From the NCBI GenBank assembly GCA_963834825.1, contig CAWICZ010000001.1, positions 124,001-188,000 on the forward strand: a stretch of 64,000 nt of DNA. Direction: 5' to 3'. Source of the DNA: JACDAN01 sp963834825 (GTDB lineage Bacteria; Actinomycetota; Thermoleophilia; Gaiellales; Gaiellaceae). Position numbers and translations under genes: made by a program. Shown piece after piece: positions 1-8,264 of the stretch. A model generated the notes under the pieces. The model searched no databases and had not been told where the DNA came from. It saw nothing but the letters and a program-made list of their open reading frames with translations. Position 1 is the first letter of the stretch, and each line of letters starts with the position of its first letter.

Positions 1-854
1 GAGCCCTTCCGCGGCTTCGACTTCGACTTCTCGCGCGCGGCAGACTGACGCTCGACCGAGGTGATCGTCTGATCCACGTCGCCGAAGTGGTCCCCGAACT
101 GCCGCTGAACGATGCTCGAACTCCCAGTTGCTCTTCCTGTCTGGTCGAGGTTCTGGATGAGACGCGAGTCATTGCTACCACTGCCGCTCGTCTGCGCGAT
201 GCGTCCCGAGAAGCGTCCTTCCTGGTTCTGTGTCGGGGCACTCGCCATCGCGACCTCTCGCGATCTCTGATCGATCGTCTGCAGTACATTCGAGTCGTTG
301 TCACCGGTGCCGTTGGTCTGCGTCACAAGCGCATTCAGGGTCGCTCGTTGATCCGCACCGTCGCGCTGAACGACCCGCTCGCGCACGCGAGCGACGTTGT
401 CGCCATCGGCGTTCGTCTGAGTGATCTGGCACTGGAGCACCACCGGTGACACATCGCGGGCTTCCAGGGAACAGCGAGCGTTGTTCTTCCCCGACGGCGC
501 GTTCTGAACGACGATGCACGTGATCGTCGAGCTACCAGCCGTCTTCGTCTGGGCGAGCGAGCCGTCGCACTCGACCTTGTTTCGTCCGTGCCTGCCGGAT
601 GCGACCTGAACGACCTTCGTCTTCTTTGTGCACTTCCACTTCCGCCCTGGGCACTTCGATCCCGCGTAGTTGAGCGGACCACGCTGAACGACGAAACCCT
701 TCGCGTTCAGACCCTTCGAGTTGAGATACGCCACAACGCCCTCGTTGGTCGACAAGTCCGCTTGGCTCGCGGCCGGGCGCGCCGCCACTCCAACGGAACT
801 GGCGAGCAAGGAGACTGCGAGGCCCACGAGGAGCACAGGTATCCGTCGCGACAT
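1..854 (-). CDS. Secreted Q/N-G repeat protein, curlin-like pattern (3' end outside window)
   Basis: The frame is open from the ATG at 854 to the window edge (284 codons, no stop). A purine-rich AGGGAGGG lies just before the start. Residues 1-25 form a signal peptide (MSRR followed by a hydrophobic stretch, then VAA). Residues 35-142 carry six cysteines (68, 75, 96, 113, 128, 142). The rest has repeats of the form [IV]xQTxGxGxNxS...Q at about 144-153, 177-192 and 219-234, and a weaker Q-rich stretch at 248-262. The pattern resembles curlin repeats (QxGxxNxA), but homology is not shown. Probably exported, possibly surface-associated. The C-terminal end visible here is Lys-rich. Confidence 0.7.
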   Translation of the reverse strand, partial: MSRRIPVLLVGLAVSLLASSVGVAARPAASQADLSTNEGVVAYLNSKGLNAKGFVVQRGPLNYAGSKCPGRKWKCTKKTKVVQVASGRHGRNKVECDGSLAQTKTAGSSTITCIVVQNAPSGKNNARCSLEARDVSPVVLQCQITQTNADGDNVARVRERVVQRDGADQRATLNALVTQTNGTGDNDSNVLQTIDQRSREVAMASAPTQNQEGRFSGRIAQTSGSGSNDSRLIQNLDQTGRATGSSSIVQRQFGDHFGDVDQTITSVERQSAAREKSKSKPRKG

Positions 855-969
855 TTGCCCTCCCTTGATCGAGTGACCAGTCGAGCCACCCTAACTCGGA
901 TTTCGGGCAGTGGGGCCTCATCACCGCCGGCCGATGCGGCCGTCCCAACCTGGACGGAAGTAAGGAATC

Positions 970-985
970 CGTTTGGAAGGAAGAA
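970..985 (+). repeat. Short direct repeat A, copy 1
   Basis: The 16-base sequence CGTTTGGAAGGAAGAA recurs exactly at 2275-2290. No function is known. Confidence 0.5.
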
Positions 986-1065
986 TCGACAGGGCCAGAC
1001 GGCTCCAGCGGTTCCGCCTGGTTGACACGTTCTCGCTTCCGTTAGTGCCCTGGAACCGTGTCGGC

Positions 1066-1085
1066 TGATGCCCCGGTGATGCCTC
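1066..1085 (+). repeat. Short direct repeat B, copy 1
   Basis: A 20-base sequence beginning TGATGCC and ending GTGATGCCTC; 18 of 20 bases match 2172-2191. The GTGATGCC unit is itself partly duplicated within the repeat. Confidence 0.45.
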
Positions 1086-1211
1086 AATTTCGGGACTGGG
1101 TGAGCCGACCGGCCGGCCCTGTTTGAGGATCTCAGGTCGGCGGCGGCTAGTGGCCGTTTCGGCCAGGCGTCGAAGGTAATCGCTTCGGTCGTAAGCCCTT
1201 GCTGAAGACGA

Positions 1212-1415
1212 TCAGATTGACTCTCGGAGCGCGGTCGCGGCAGCCTGTAGACGGGCACTGACCTCGGCCAGTTCTCGCGCGGCGAGGTCAATCCGCTCTT
1301 GCTGGGTGTCCGCACGTTCGCGAACCACGCCGAGCTGGTCTGCCAACTGCGCAACAGTCCGCGTGAGCTCGGCCAATTGACTGGCAATTATCGCTGCGTC
1401 CGCTTGCTCCGTCAT
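1212..1415 (-). CDS. Small coiled-coil protein, unknown function
   Basis: A 67-residue product beginning MTEQADAAIIASQLAEL. Nearly the whole length has leucine/alanine heptad spacing with alternating Q, E and R, so it is probably one amphipathic helix that oligomerises. There is no signal peptide or membrane segment. A TANNNT box (TAAGAT, 1436-1431 on the minus strand) ends 15 nt before the ATG, which supports transcription from here. No family is recognised; a very short ORF could still be spurious. Confidence 0.5.
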   Translation of the reverse strand: MTEQADAAIIASQLAELTRTVAQLADQLGVVRERADTQQERIDLAARELAEVSARLQAAATALRESI

Positions 1416-1489
1416 TCTCGGACAGCCCCGATCTTACGCTTCACAGGGGTGCGGTGGATTCGCCCTGCTCCGTGTTAGCCTCGCGCCGA

Positions 1490-1810
1490 ATGGCGCACGT
1501 GGTCTTCGCGCTCGGCGACCGTCCTCGGCTCTCGCAAGACGAGGCGCTCGAACTAGCGGAGCTGCTCCAACGCAGCCCCTCGTTTGCTGCTCAATCTGCA
1601 TCCCGGAAGATTCGCGTCCAGGCAAGTCGTGACCTCGCCCGGGGGAAGGTCAGCGAGAACATCGAACTCGACCGCGACCAGCTGGAGGAGCTCGAATCCG
1701 TGCTCGCTCAAGAGCGGTATCCGGAGCTGCCTGCGTTCGAGCGCCTCCAAAACGAGGTCCACCAGACGCTTCGGGAAGGCCCGCCGCCGAGCGGCCAATA
1801 CGGCAGCTAG
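1490..1810 (+). CDS. Hypothetical cytosolic protein, 106 aa
   Basis: Start chosen at the ATG giving MAHVVFALGDRPRLS; an in-frame ATG at 1454 adds 12 residues with no better ribosome site. The product is soluble and predicted helical, with charged LSQDEALELAELLQ and ENIELDRDQLEELESVL segments. It has no cysteine, signal or membrane segment. Codon use is biased toward GC in third positions as in clear genes nearby, which favours real coding. No family is recognised. It runs away from the coiled-coil gene on the other strand, so the two may share the 1416-1489 control region. Confidence 0.55.
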   Translation: MAHVVFALGDRPRLSQDEALELAELLQRSPSFAAQSASRKIRVQASRDLARGKVSENIELDRDQLEELESVLAQERYPELPAFERLQNEVHQTLREGPPPSGQYGS

Positions 1811-1858
1811 GAGAGTCCGGCGAAACGGCTACGCCCCAGAAAGGCGTAAGATGTTACG

Positions 1859-1968
1859 GACTGGCCCTGCACGTCAGGTTTCGGCCCGAGCCCGCAAGGC
1901 ACCGACGCGCGAATGCGCGCAAGGCGAAGAGCTTTTGAGGCGAACGGACTTCGTTGCAGGGCCAGCCC
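1859..1968 (+). ncRNA. Candidate small structured RNA
   Basis: A -10-like TAAGAT (1847-1852) ends 8 nt before a perfect 11-bp inverted repeat: CTGGCCCTGCA at 1861-1871 and its complement at 1955-1965. This would make a closing stem starting near the transcription start. Inside is a GC hairpin (CGCGC-GAAT-GCGCG, near 1907-1920) and a motif TTGAGGCGAAC that recurs just after the stem. It matches no RNA family I recognise, and no -35 or terminator is obvious. Confidence 0.3.
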
Positions 1969-2171
1969 TCTTGAGGCGAACCGGCTCTAGGCCGCAGGTA
2001 CTCACCCGGAGAACGCGAAGCCGAAGAAGGTGGCGCGGAAGCCTGACCCGAGGATTGCCGAGAAGGTGGCCCAGTTGGCCGACAGGCTGGAAGCCGTGAT
2101 CAAGGCCCACCGCGAATTCCGCGCTACCGAGCAGACCCAAGTAGCCCTAGGGTCGTCTCTTGCGTTTGGCG

Positions 2172-2191
2172 TGATGCCTCCGTGATGCCTC
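2172..2191 (+). repeat. Short direct repeat B, copy 2
   Basis: Partner of 1066-1085, 18 of 20 bases identical. Confidence 0.45.
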
Positions 2192-2274
2192 GGAGCCTCT
2201 GCGGGCGGAGTGGCCTCGCGCCGCCGGGGTTGGTTTATCGGCGGTCTTCGCGGTCAGCGGGTTCGTTAAGGTTT

Positions 2275-2290
2275 CGTTTGGAAGGAAGAA
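2275..2290 (+). repeat. Short direct repeat A, copy 2
   Basis: Exact partner of 970-985. It lies in the AT-richer patch about 90 bases before the sigma factor start codon. Confidence 0.5.
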
Positions 2291-2382
2291 AAACGCGGTA
2301 AGGGGCGTTATTACTAGTCGAGAGGCGCGGCTCGCCGTGCGCGGGTGTGCGCCCGGAAACCTGAACAACCTTCGGAGTACTG

Positions 2383-3432
2383 ATGCTGACTGAACTTGCC
2401 CTAAACAACGATGCCCTAGATATCGATGCGGCGCTCGCCGACTTCCTCCAGCACGCGCGGGAGCGTGGCTCCGTGCGCGCGCACGAGCTCGAAGCGTTCC
2501 AGCAGGAGTTCGAGCTCGACGACGAGGCCGTGGCGGCGCTGCGGCACTCGCTCGAGGATGCGGACGTCGAGATCGAGGAGGACGAGGCACCCGAGCTCGA
2601 CCTCACGCCCTCCGTTCCGACCACGACCGACGGCCTCCAGCTGTTCCTGAACGGGATCGGCCGCTTCGAGCTGCTCACCGCCGACCAGGAGGTCGCCCTC
2701 GCGAAGCGCATCGAGCGCGGCGACCGCGCGGCGAAGGAGCACATGGTGAACGCGAACCTGCGGCTGGTCGTCTCGCTCGCGAAGCGCTACCAGGGGCACG
2801 GTGTCCCGCTCCTGGACCTGATCCAGGACGGCGTCATCGGCCTCAACCGCGCGGTCGAGAAGTTCGACTGGCGGAAGGGCTTCAAGTTCTCCACGTACGC
2901 GACGTGGTGGATCCGCCAGGCCTGCCAGCGGGCGATCGCGAACCAGTCCGCGACGATCCGCGTCCCCGTCCACGTCCAGGAGCGCCGCCAGAAGCTGCGC
3001 CGGGCGCGCCAGCGCCTCGAGGCGGCCGACGGCCGGACGCCGTCGATGGAAGAGCTTGCCGAGGCGGCCCAGTTGGACCTGAAGCACGCCGAGGAGGCGC
3101 TGGCTGCGGTCGAGGCCTCCGTGTCGCTGAACCAGGCGATCGGCGAGGGCGACGGAGAGCTGGGTGACCTGTTCGCGGACAAGGACGCCGACGATCCCGT
3201 CGAGCTCGCCGATATGTCGTTCGAGCACGAGCGGCTTCGCCGGGCGCTGACCATGCTCGACGAGCGTGAGCGGCGCGTGCTCGAACTTCGCTTCGGGATC
3301 GGCGATGCCGCCGGCGAGCAGCGGAGCCTCGAGCAGATCGGCCGCGAGCTGGGCCTGACGCGCGAGCGAATCCGCCAGCTCGAGGCCCGAGCGATGACGC
3401 AGCTCGAGCGACTGCTCGAGCCCGCGGCCTAG
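2383..3432 (+). CDS. RpoD-like sigma-70 factor
   Basis: A 349-residue group 1/2-type sigma factor that directs RNA polymerase to promoters. Residues 1-80 are an acidic helical lead similar to region 1.1. Region 1.2 is near 85-115, region 2.1 at NLRLVVSLAKRY (125-136), region 2.2 at DLIQDGVIGLNRAVEKFD (145-162), regions 2.3-2.4 at FSTYATWWIRQA (169-180), and the region 4.2 helix-turn-helix ends with RERIRQLEARA. The non-conserved insert of E. coli RpoD is absent, and the length suits an actinobacterial HrdB/SigB-class paralogue rather than a long RpoD. The ATG follows GGAG at the right distance. It may be the housekeeping factor or an alternative paralogue. Confidence 0.93.
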   Translation: MLTELALNNDALDIDAALADFLQHARERGSVRAHELEAFQQEFELDDEAVAALRHSLEDADVEIEEDEAPELDLTPSVPTTTDGLQLFLNGIGRFELLTADQEVALAKRIERGDRAAKEHMVNANLRLVVSLAKRYQGHGVPLLDLIQDGVIGLNRAVEKFDWRKGFKFSTYATWWIRQACQRAIANQSATIRVPVHVQERRQKLRRARQRLEAADGRTPSMEELAEAAQLDLKHAEEALAAVEASVSLNQAIGEGDGELGDLFADKDADDPVELADMSFEHERLRRALTMLDERERRVLELRFGIGDAAGEQRSLEQIGRELGLTRERIRQLEARAMTQLERLLEPAA

Positions 3433-3519
3433 CGATTCCAGACCCGCAAGGGTGGGCGGCGCTTCGCGCCACGCGGCCTAGGGAGCATTACGGTGCTTCC
3501 TTCTCGACGAACCGACGTT

Positions 3520-3546
3520 CGCGGAGCCGGCAAAGCCGGCTCCGCG
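3520..3546. terminator. Bidirectional hairpin terminator
   Basis: A perfect inverted repeat GCGGAGCCGGC-AAA-GCCGGCTCCGC (3521-3545), extended one pair outward, between the convergent sigma factor and antiporter genes. There is no clear T-run. Confidence 0.7.
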
Positions 3547-3556
3547 GCGACTGAAC

Positions 3557-5092
3557 CTACACGTCGAGTCTGGTGTCCTCCAGGTCTAAGTCGCGCTCGA
3601 CTCGATGCATGACCTGGTCGCTGATGCGGCCGTCGCGGCGCAAGCCGACGACGGCCGCACGCTCGGCTTCGAGCAACTCGCGCCGCAGGCGCTGGAAGTC
3701 GGCCGACTGGCGCTCGATCGAGCCGTCGTCTTCGCCGTCGAACCGGGCCAGGAAGCGCGAGCGGCGGAACCCGTAGAGGCCTCGGAGCCGCTCGGCGGTC
3801 TCAGGGCGGACCCAATCCTCGTCCATGAGCTCATCCAGGCGAGCGAGGGCCGCCTCCGCCGCATAGATGCGCGCCTTCGTGTCCTCCTTCGCCTCGGTCC
3901 GGTCTTCCTCGAGGTTCAGCTTGTTGATCAGCTTGGGGAGCGTCAGCCCCTGAAAGACGAGCGTCCCGAGAATGACGGCGAAAGCGAGGAAGATGATCAG
4001 GTCACGCCCCGGGAACGGCACTCCCGCGTCGGTCTCGAGCGGCAGCGCGAGAGCGGCCGCGAGCGAGACCGCTCCGCGCATGCCCATCCAACTGATGACG
4101 AAGGGATACTTCCGCCGGCCGACCACGACCCAGGCGATGCGGGTGGCCATGACCACCGCCACGACGATGAGGGCGTCGGTGACGAGCTCTCCGGTCGAGC
4201 GGCCGCTGAGCGAGTCCAGGATCGGCCGCAGCTGCATGCCGATGAGCGTGAAGAGGAGGGCGTTGACGACGAACACGAGGGTCTCCCAGACCGCGAATCC
4301 CTGCATCCGCATCGCCGGCGTCGAAAGCTCGGGGCTACGCCAGCCGAGGTAGATGCCGACGGTGACCGCAGCGAGAACGCCCGACAAACCGAGAGCCTCC
4401 GCTGGGATGTAGGCGAGGTAGCCGGAGAGCAACGAGATCAGGATCTCCGCGGGGATGTTGTCGAGCCGGATTCGGACGAGAGCGATTACCCAACCGACCG
4501 CGAGCCCGACAGCGATGCCGCCGACGACGCTGAGGACGAACTCGAAGCTGGCGTCCCAGAGCGAGAACGCTCCCGTGAGCACGGCGGTAACGGCAGTGCC
4601 GTAGAGGACGAGTGCGGTGGAGTCGTTGATCAGGCTCTCGCCCTCGACAATGGTCACGATTCGGCGCGGGACGCCCAGGCGGCGCGCGATCGCAGTCGCT
4701 GCGATCGGATCGGTCGGAGCGACGATCGCGCCGAGCACGAACGACGCCGACCAGGACAGGCCCGTGGCGTAGTGCGCCACGACCGCGACTGCGAACATCG
4801 TCGCTACGACGAGCCCGACAGCCAGTGCCCCGATCGGACGGAAGTCGGCGCGAAGATCCCGCAGGCTCGTGAAGAACGCGGCTGAGTAGAGCAGGGGTGG
4901 GAGCACGCCGACGAGCACGAGCTCCGGTGGCAGTGTCAGCTCCGGCACTCCTGGGATGAAGCCGAGCGCGAGGCCGCCGAGGACGAGCAAGATCGGATAC
5001 GGAACACGGAGAACCGGCGCGAGCATCGTCAAGGCGGTGATCGCGGCCACGATCGCGAGCAGAACGAGCTCCTCTCGCCCTCCGAGCGCCAT
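3557..5092 (-). CDS. Na+/H+ antiporter, CPA1 family
   Basis: A 511-residue inner-membrane monovalent cation/proton exchanger. About twelve hydrophobic segments fill residues 5-400. Family signatures are visible: SFVLGAIVAPTDPIAATA, VEGESLINDSTALVLYGTA (the transport-site aspartate) and MGMRGAVSLAAALALP. The cytosolic tail after about 400 is charged and helical (EEDRTEAKEDTKARIYAAEA), like the regulatory tails of NhaP/YjcE-type proteins. It is likely involved in pH or Na+ homeostasis. It ends facing the sigma factor gene across a shared terminator. The next minus-strand gene upstream ends 3 nt before its start, so the two may be cotranscribed. Confidence 0.93.
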   Translation of the reverse strand: MALGGREELVLLAIVAAITALTMLAPVLRVPYPILLVLGGLALGFIPGVPELTLPPELVLVGVLPPLLYSAAFFTSLRDLRADFRPIGALAVGLVVATMFAVAVVAHYATGLSWSASFVLGAIVAPTDPIAATAIARRLGVPRRIVTIVEGESLINDSTALVLYGTAVTAVLTGAFSLWDASFEFVLSVVGGIAVGLAVGWVIALVRIRLDNIPAEILISLLSGYLAYIPAEALGLSGVLAAVTVGIYLGWRSPELSTPAMRMQGFAVWETLVFVVNALLFTLIGMQLRPILDSLSGRSTGELVTDALIVVAVVMATRIAWVVVGRRKYPFVISWMGMRGAVSLAAALALPLETDAGVPFPGRDLIIFLAFAVILGTLVFQGLTLPKLINKLNLEEDRTEAKEDTKARIYAAEAALARLDELMDEDWVRPETAERLRGLYGFRRSRFLARFDGEDDGSIERQSADFQRLRRELLEAERAAVVGLRRDGRISDQVMHRVERDLDLEDTRLDV

Positions 5093-5095
5093 GGG

Positions 5096-5545
5096 CTAGA
5101 GCACTCGGGGTAGCTGGAGCGGAAGCAAGGCGAGACAGGCGAGCTCGCGGGCGAGCAGCAGCGGCGGCCGCGGTCCGTCGGCCGTCTGGACCGATAGCTC
5201 GATCCCGCTCCCGCGCAGCGCCGTTCGCATCAGGAGCCAGACGCGAGGCCGATGCCAGCGCGAGGTGACGACAACGAGCCGCGTCGCGCCCAGCTCGCGC
5301 GCCCTCGCTGCGACGTGCGCGGCGTTTCCCGCGGTCGTCCGAGCGTCGTCGGAGAACAGAGGCACGTCCGGCCCTGACCACGCCGCTCGCATCAGATCAG
5401 CCTCGGTGCGGCCGGACAGGATCACGGCCTGCGCACCCGGCGCCAGTTGCTCGGCGCGCCGAAGGCGGCCGGCGCAGAGCGGATGGAGCTCGGTCCCGCC
5501 GCGGCGTGAGTAGCCGACGACGGCGACCACCTCGTGGCTCGTCAT
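5096..5545 (-). CDS. DUF218/YdcF-like protein
   Basis: A 149-residue DUF218 (YdcF/ElyC/SanA type) domain: VVAVVGYSRRGGTELHP at the start, AVILSGRTEADLM, the acidic/Asn segment DDARTTAGNAAHV, and the typical VVVTSRWHRPR near 105. Family members act around envelope polysaccharide or peptidoglycan metabolism, but the reaction is not settled. There is no membrane anchor, so this is the soluble short form. Its ATG overlaps the stop of the glycosyltransferase gene (ATGA), implying coupled translation and a shared role in surface glycan metabolism. Confidence 0.8.
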   Translation of the reverse strand: MTSHEVVAVVGYSRRGGTELHPLCAGRLRRAEQLAPGAQAVILSGRTEADLMRAAWSGPDVPLFSDDARTTAGNAAHVAARARELGATRLVVVTSRWHRPRVWLLMRTALRGSGIELSVQTADGPRPPLLLARELACLALLPLQLPRVL

Positions 5546-6276
5546 GACCGTCGGCGTCGCAGGTACTCGGCCGAGATCAGCGTGCCGGCGACGGTGAGGA
5601 CGAGCACGAGCGCCTTCTTGCCCTGGAGCTTCGATTCGCCGCTCGCGCGCTCCCGCATCTCGACCGGGACCTCGTCGACGCGTAGGCCTTCCTCATGGAG
5701 GCGCAGGACCGCCTCGACCTCGGGCGCACCGCTCGTGTACGGGCGGGCGAGGATCGGCATCGCGCGCGCATTCACGGCATACATCCCGCTCGTCGCGTCG
5801 TGGAACGGGCGATCGAGGACGACCTCGATCGAGCGACGCAGGAGGCCGGTGCCGAGCCGGCGGACCGGGCTCGTCGTGTAGCGCTCGCGCGAGAAGCCGT
5901 TGCCGCCCGGCGTCGCATAGCGCGACCCAACCGCGACATCACAGCGCCCTGAACGAACGAGCTCGAGGAGCGTGCGCAGCTCGGCCACTGGGTGCTGGCC
6001 GTCCGCGTCGACGCGACCGCAGAGCTCGTAACCCTTGTCCGCGGCGTAGCCGTAGCCCGCCGCGATCGCCGCACGAAGCCCGCGGTTCTCCCCGAACGAG
6101 AGGACCTCGGCGCCGAACTCGCGGGCGATGTGCGCTGTTCGGTCGGTCGAGCCGTCGTCGACGACCAGCACGTCGGTGTCGGGGATCTCGCGGTGCAGCT
6201 CCTGGAGAACGGCCGGCAGGCTCGCCTCCTCGTTCCAGGCGGGGATGAAGACCAGCGTGTCACTCGCTTTGGCCAC
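5542..6276 (-). CDS. Family 2 glycosyltransferase (polyprenyl-phosphate mannosyltransferase-like)
   Basis: The GT-A fold starts at LVFIPAWNEEASLPAVL, with DVLVVDDGSTDRT, the metal-binding RVDADGQHP and VAVGSRYATPGG. It resembles DPM1/polyprenyl-phosphate sugar transferases. The C-terminus has one weak hydrophobic segment (ALVLVLTVAGTLISAEYL) and then RRRR. The GTG at 6276 (VAKASDT) is preferred over the ATG at 6336 because TACCCT (6288-6283, minus strand) ends 6 nt before it, giving a leaderless start. The product is then 244 residues. The next gene encodes the DUF218 protein. Confidence 0.88.
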   Translation of the reverse strand: MAKASDTLVFIPAWNEEASLPAVLQELHREIPDTDVLVVDDGSTDRTAHIAREFGAEVLSFGENRGLRAAIAAGYGYAADKGYELCGRVDADGQHPVAELRTLLELVRSGRCDVAVGSRYATPGGNGFSRERYTTSPVRRLGTGLLRRSIEVVLDRPFHDATSGMYAVNARAMPILARPYTSGAPEVEAVLRLHEEGLRVDEVPVEMRERASGESKLQGKKALVLVLTVAGTLISAEYLRRRRS

Positions 6277-6501
6277 GACCTCAGGGTACTTGGCGCCCCT
6301 CCAAGCGATACATGCCTGCTTCTGGCCCGCGATCACACGGCGCCAGAGCCCACCCTCGCCCTTACCAAGGCATCCAGCCTTGGCTGCGGACGAGTGCGAC
6401 CTCTGGCTTGGTGCTCGCGACCCAGAAGCGAGGCGGCATCACTTGAAGGGGCGCGCTCTCATCTCGCTCTCATGGTGCGCTCCTACGCTCGACGCCGGGA
6501 A

Positions 6502-7455
6502 ATGACAGCCGTTGAAGCACGTGGCATCGCCAAGCGATACCGGTCGCTCGTCGCGGTGCGCGACCTGACCTTCAGCGTGGAGTACGGCGAAGTCCTCGGC
6601 GTTGTCGGCCCGAACGGCGCGGGCAAGACGACGGCGATCCGCGTGCTGACGACGATCCTCGAACCGACGCGGGGAACGTTCAGCGTGGCGGGCGTGCCGG
6701 CGGCGAAGCCGACCGCGATCCGCCGCGTGATCGGCGTCCTGCCCGAGAGCTCCGGCTACCCCGAGCAGCAAACCGGCCGGGAGTTCCTGAGCTACCACGC
6801 TCGGCTCTTCGGGGACACGCGGCCGAGCGCGCGGGCGCGCGCGGACGAGCTGCTCGTGGAGGTCGGACTGGCCGAGCGCAGCGGCTCGCTGATCGGCGGT
6901 TACAGCCGCGGCATGCGGCAGCGACTCGGAATCGCGCGCGCGCTGGTGAACGAGCCGCGCGTCCTGTTCCTCGACGAGCCGACACTGGGGCTCGATCCCG
7001 CCGGCCAGCGTCAGATCCTGTCCACGATTCGCCGGGTCGCCCGCGAGCGCGGGTCGACGGTCCTGCTCAGCACCCATCTCCTCGCCGAAGTCGAAGAGAT
7101 CTGCTCGCGCGTGCTGATCCTCAACAAGGGCCGGATCGTCGCGGAAGGGACCGTGGCGGAGGTCGCGCGACAGGCAGGCGCCCCACGCAGCGCCCGGCTT
7201 CGCGTCCCCAGCGGCGACGAGGAGAGGGCTGCCGCGGCACTTGCAGGCAGCACGGTCGTCGAGCGCGCCGAGGCCGCCGGCGGACAACTCGGCTGGCTCT
7301 CCGTCACGCTGGTCGAAGCAGACGGCCGACCGCCAGACGACCTCGTGCACGACGCGCTTCGTGCGCTGCTCGACGCTCGTGTTCCGGTGCTCTCCTTCGA
7401 GCTCGAAGGCGCCCGGCTGAGCGACGCGTTCCTGGCGATGACGGAGCCGGGCTGA
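6502..7455 (+). CDS. ABC transporter ATP-binding protein (ABC-2 type)
   Basis: A 317-residue ATPase with Walker A GPNGAGKTT, a signature variant YSRGMRQRLGIARAL, Walker B VLFLDEPTLGLDP and the switch histidine in LLSTHLL. A C-terminal extension of about 90 residues follows the domain, as in NatA/CcmA-like subunits. ATG 6502 is preceded by GGGA; an in-frame ATG at 6472 is possible. Its stop overlaps the permease start (TGATG), and a third gene follows, so the three form an operon. Substrate unknown. Confidence 0.92.
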   Translation: MTAVEARGIAKRYRSLVAVRDLTFSVEYGEVLGVVGPNGAGKTTAIRVLTTILEPTRGTFSVAGVPAAKPTAIRRVIGVLPESSGYPEQQTGREFLSYHARLFGDTRPSARARADELLVEVGLAERSGSLIGGYSRGMRQRLGIARALVNEPRVLFLDEPTLGLDPAGQRQILSTIRRVARERGSTVLLSTHLLAEVEEICSRVLILNKGRIVAEGTVAEVARQAGAPRSARLRVPSGDEERAAAALAGSTVVERAEAAGGQLGWLSVTLVEADGRPPDDLVHDALRALLDARVPVLSFELEGARLSDAFLAMTEPG

Positions 7456-8264
7456 TGGCCGTCTCCGAACAAGCCGCGGTGCGCCCGGCGACGCCTGGGT
7501 GGCTCGTCGTCGTCGAGCAGGAGCTGCGCGACCTGTGGGTCGGCGGGCGCGGCCTCCTGCTCACCCTCGCCTTCAGCGTTCTCCTGAGCCTGATCGCCTA
7601 CCTCGTCGCGACGAACACAGACCTGAACTTCCTCGAGCAGCGAGAGGCGGTGAACTTGACCCTTCAGGTCGCGATCGCCGTCGGGAGCCTGCTCACGCTG
7701 CTCGCCGCCGCGGACGCCGTGAGCGGCGAGCGCGAGCGCGGGACACTCGAAAACCTGCTCCTGACCCCGGTCTCGCGGCGCGGGCTCGGCGTCGGGAAGC
7801 TTCTGGCGGCGCTCTCGCTCTGGTTCGCCGCCTTCCTGGTGACCGTGCCCTACCTCTGGTACCTCGGCCGCGGCGTCGGAATCATGGGCCAGGCGCTCGC
7901 GTGTGGACTCGTCGTCGGGACGCTCCTGGCCGTGTTCCTGGCCTCGCTCGGCCTGATCGTCAGCCTCTTCACGGCCTCGAACCGGATCAGCCTGTCGCTG
8001 GGCCTCTTCATCCTGCTCGCGCTGTACGCGCCGACCCAGCTGCCGTCGGCCGCACGCCGTGGGTGGGCCGGGGACCTCCTGCTGCGCGTGAACCCGCTGA
8101 CTGCGGGCGAGCACTACGTCGGCAGGATCCTCGTCGACGGCCACTCCTGGAGCGAGGACGTCTCGTGGCTCATCTCGCCCGTGCTGGCCGCGGTCGTCTT
8201 CGCCGCGGCCGCGATCGCGCTGGCGGCGAGGTACGTCCGGCTGCCGGGGGGCTTTGCGCGGTGA
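7455..8264 (+). CDS. ABC-2 type permease
   Basis: A 269-residue integral membrane partner of the preceding ATPase. Six hydrophobic segments are visible, beginning LLLTLAFSVLLSLIAYLV and ending VLAAVVFAAAAIALAARYV. The cytosolic signature GERERGTLENLLLTPVSRR after the second segment is typical of ABC-2 permeases. Its start codon shares a base with the ATPase stop, and its own stop overlaps the GTG of the next gene (GTGA). It probably exports an unknown substrate or acts as a multi-protein membrane machine with the third gene product. Confidence 0.9.
   Translation: MAVSEQAAVRPATPGWLVVVEQELRDLWVGGRGLLLTLAFSVLLSLIAYLVATNTDLNFLEQREAVNLTLQVAIAVGSLLTLLAAADAVSGERERGTLENLLLTPVSRRGLGVGKLLAALSLWFAAFLVTVPYLWYLGRGVGIMGQALACGLVVGTLLAVFLASLGLIVSLFTASNRISLSLGLFILLALYAPTQLPSAARRGWAGDLLLRVNPLTAGEHYVGRILVDGHSWSEDVSWLISPVLAAVVFAAAAIALAARYVRLPGGFAR

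Larger units (their letters stand above)
855..1211. other. Intergenic stretch between two minus-strand genes
   Basis: I see no convincing gene on either strand. It holds one copy of each of two short direct repeats (970-985 and 1066-1085) that recur before the sigma factor gene. The leader of the secreted repeat protein gene lies next to 855. Confidence 0.4.
1811..2382. other. Long leader/intergenic region before the sigma factor gene
   Basis: It contains a possible small structured RNA (1859-1968), the second copies of repeats A and B, and a possible short GTG ORF at 2030-2185 (51 codons, helical, basic start VARKPDPR). That ORF lacks a clear ribosome site and is not called as a gene. An AT-richer patch around 2265-2320 probably carries the sigma factor promoter. 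Confidence 0.4.

Noticed and set aside
971..985. TTTGGAAGGAAGAA considered as the GGAAGGAAG loop of SRP RNA
   Set aside because: The flanks cannot form the SRP helix, and the sequence recurs at 2276 with equally unsuitable flanks.
2030..2185. 51-codon GTG ORF (helical, basic start)
   Set aside because: Composition is gene-like but it has no ribosome site or promoter and overlaps repeat B, so it is too weak to call.
2416..3228. Long minus-strand ORF opposite the sigma factor gene
   Set aside because: It is a codon-bias shadow; the sigma factor on the plus strand has full domain conservation.
3605..4885. 426-codon plus-strand ORF inside the antiporter gene
   Set aside because: Low-complexity R/D/E-rich translation with no domain; the antiporter on the other strand is clear.
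7011..8144. 377-codon minus-strand ORF over the ABC-2 genes
   Set aside because: Shadow of GC-rich third positions; no start signal or domain.
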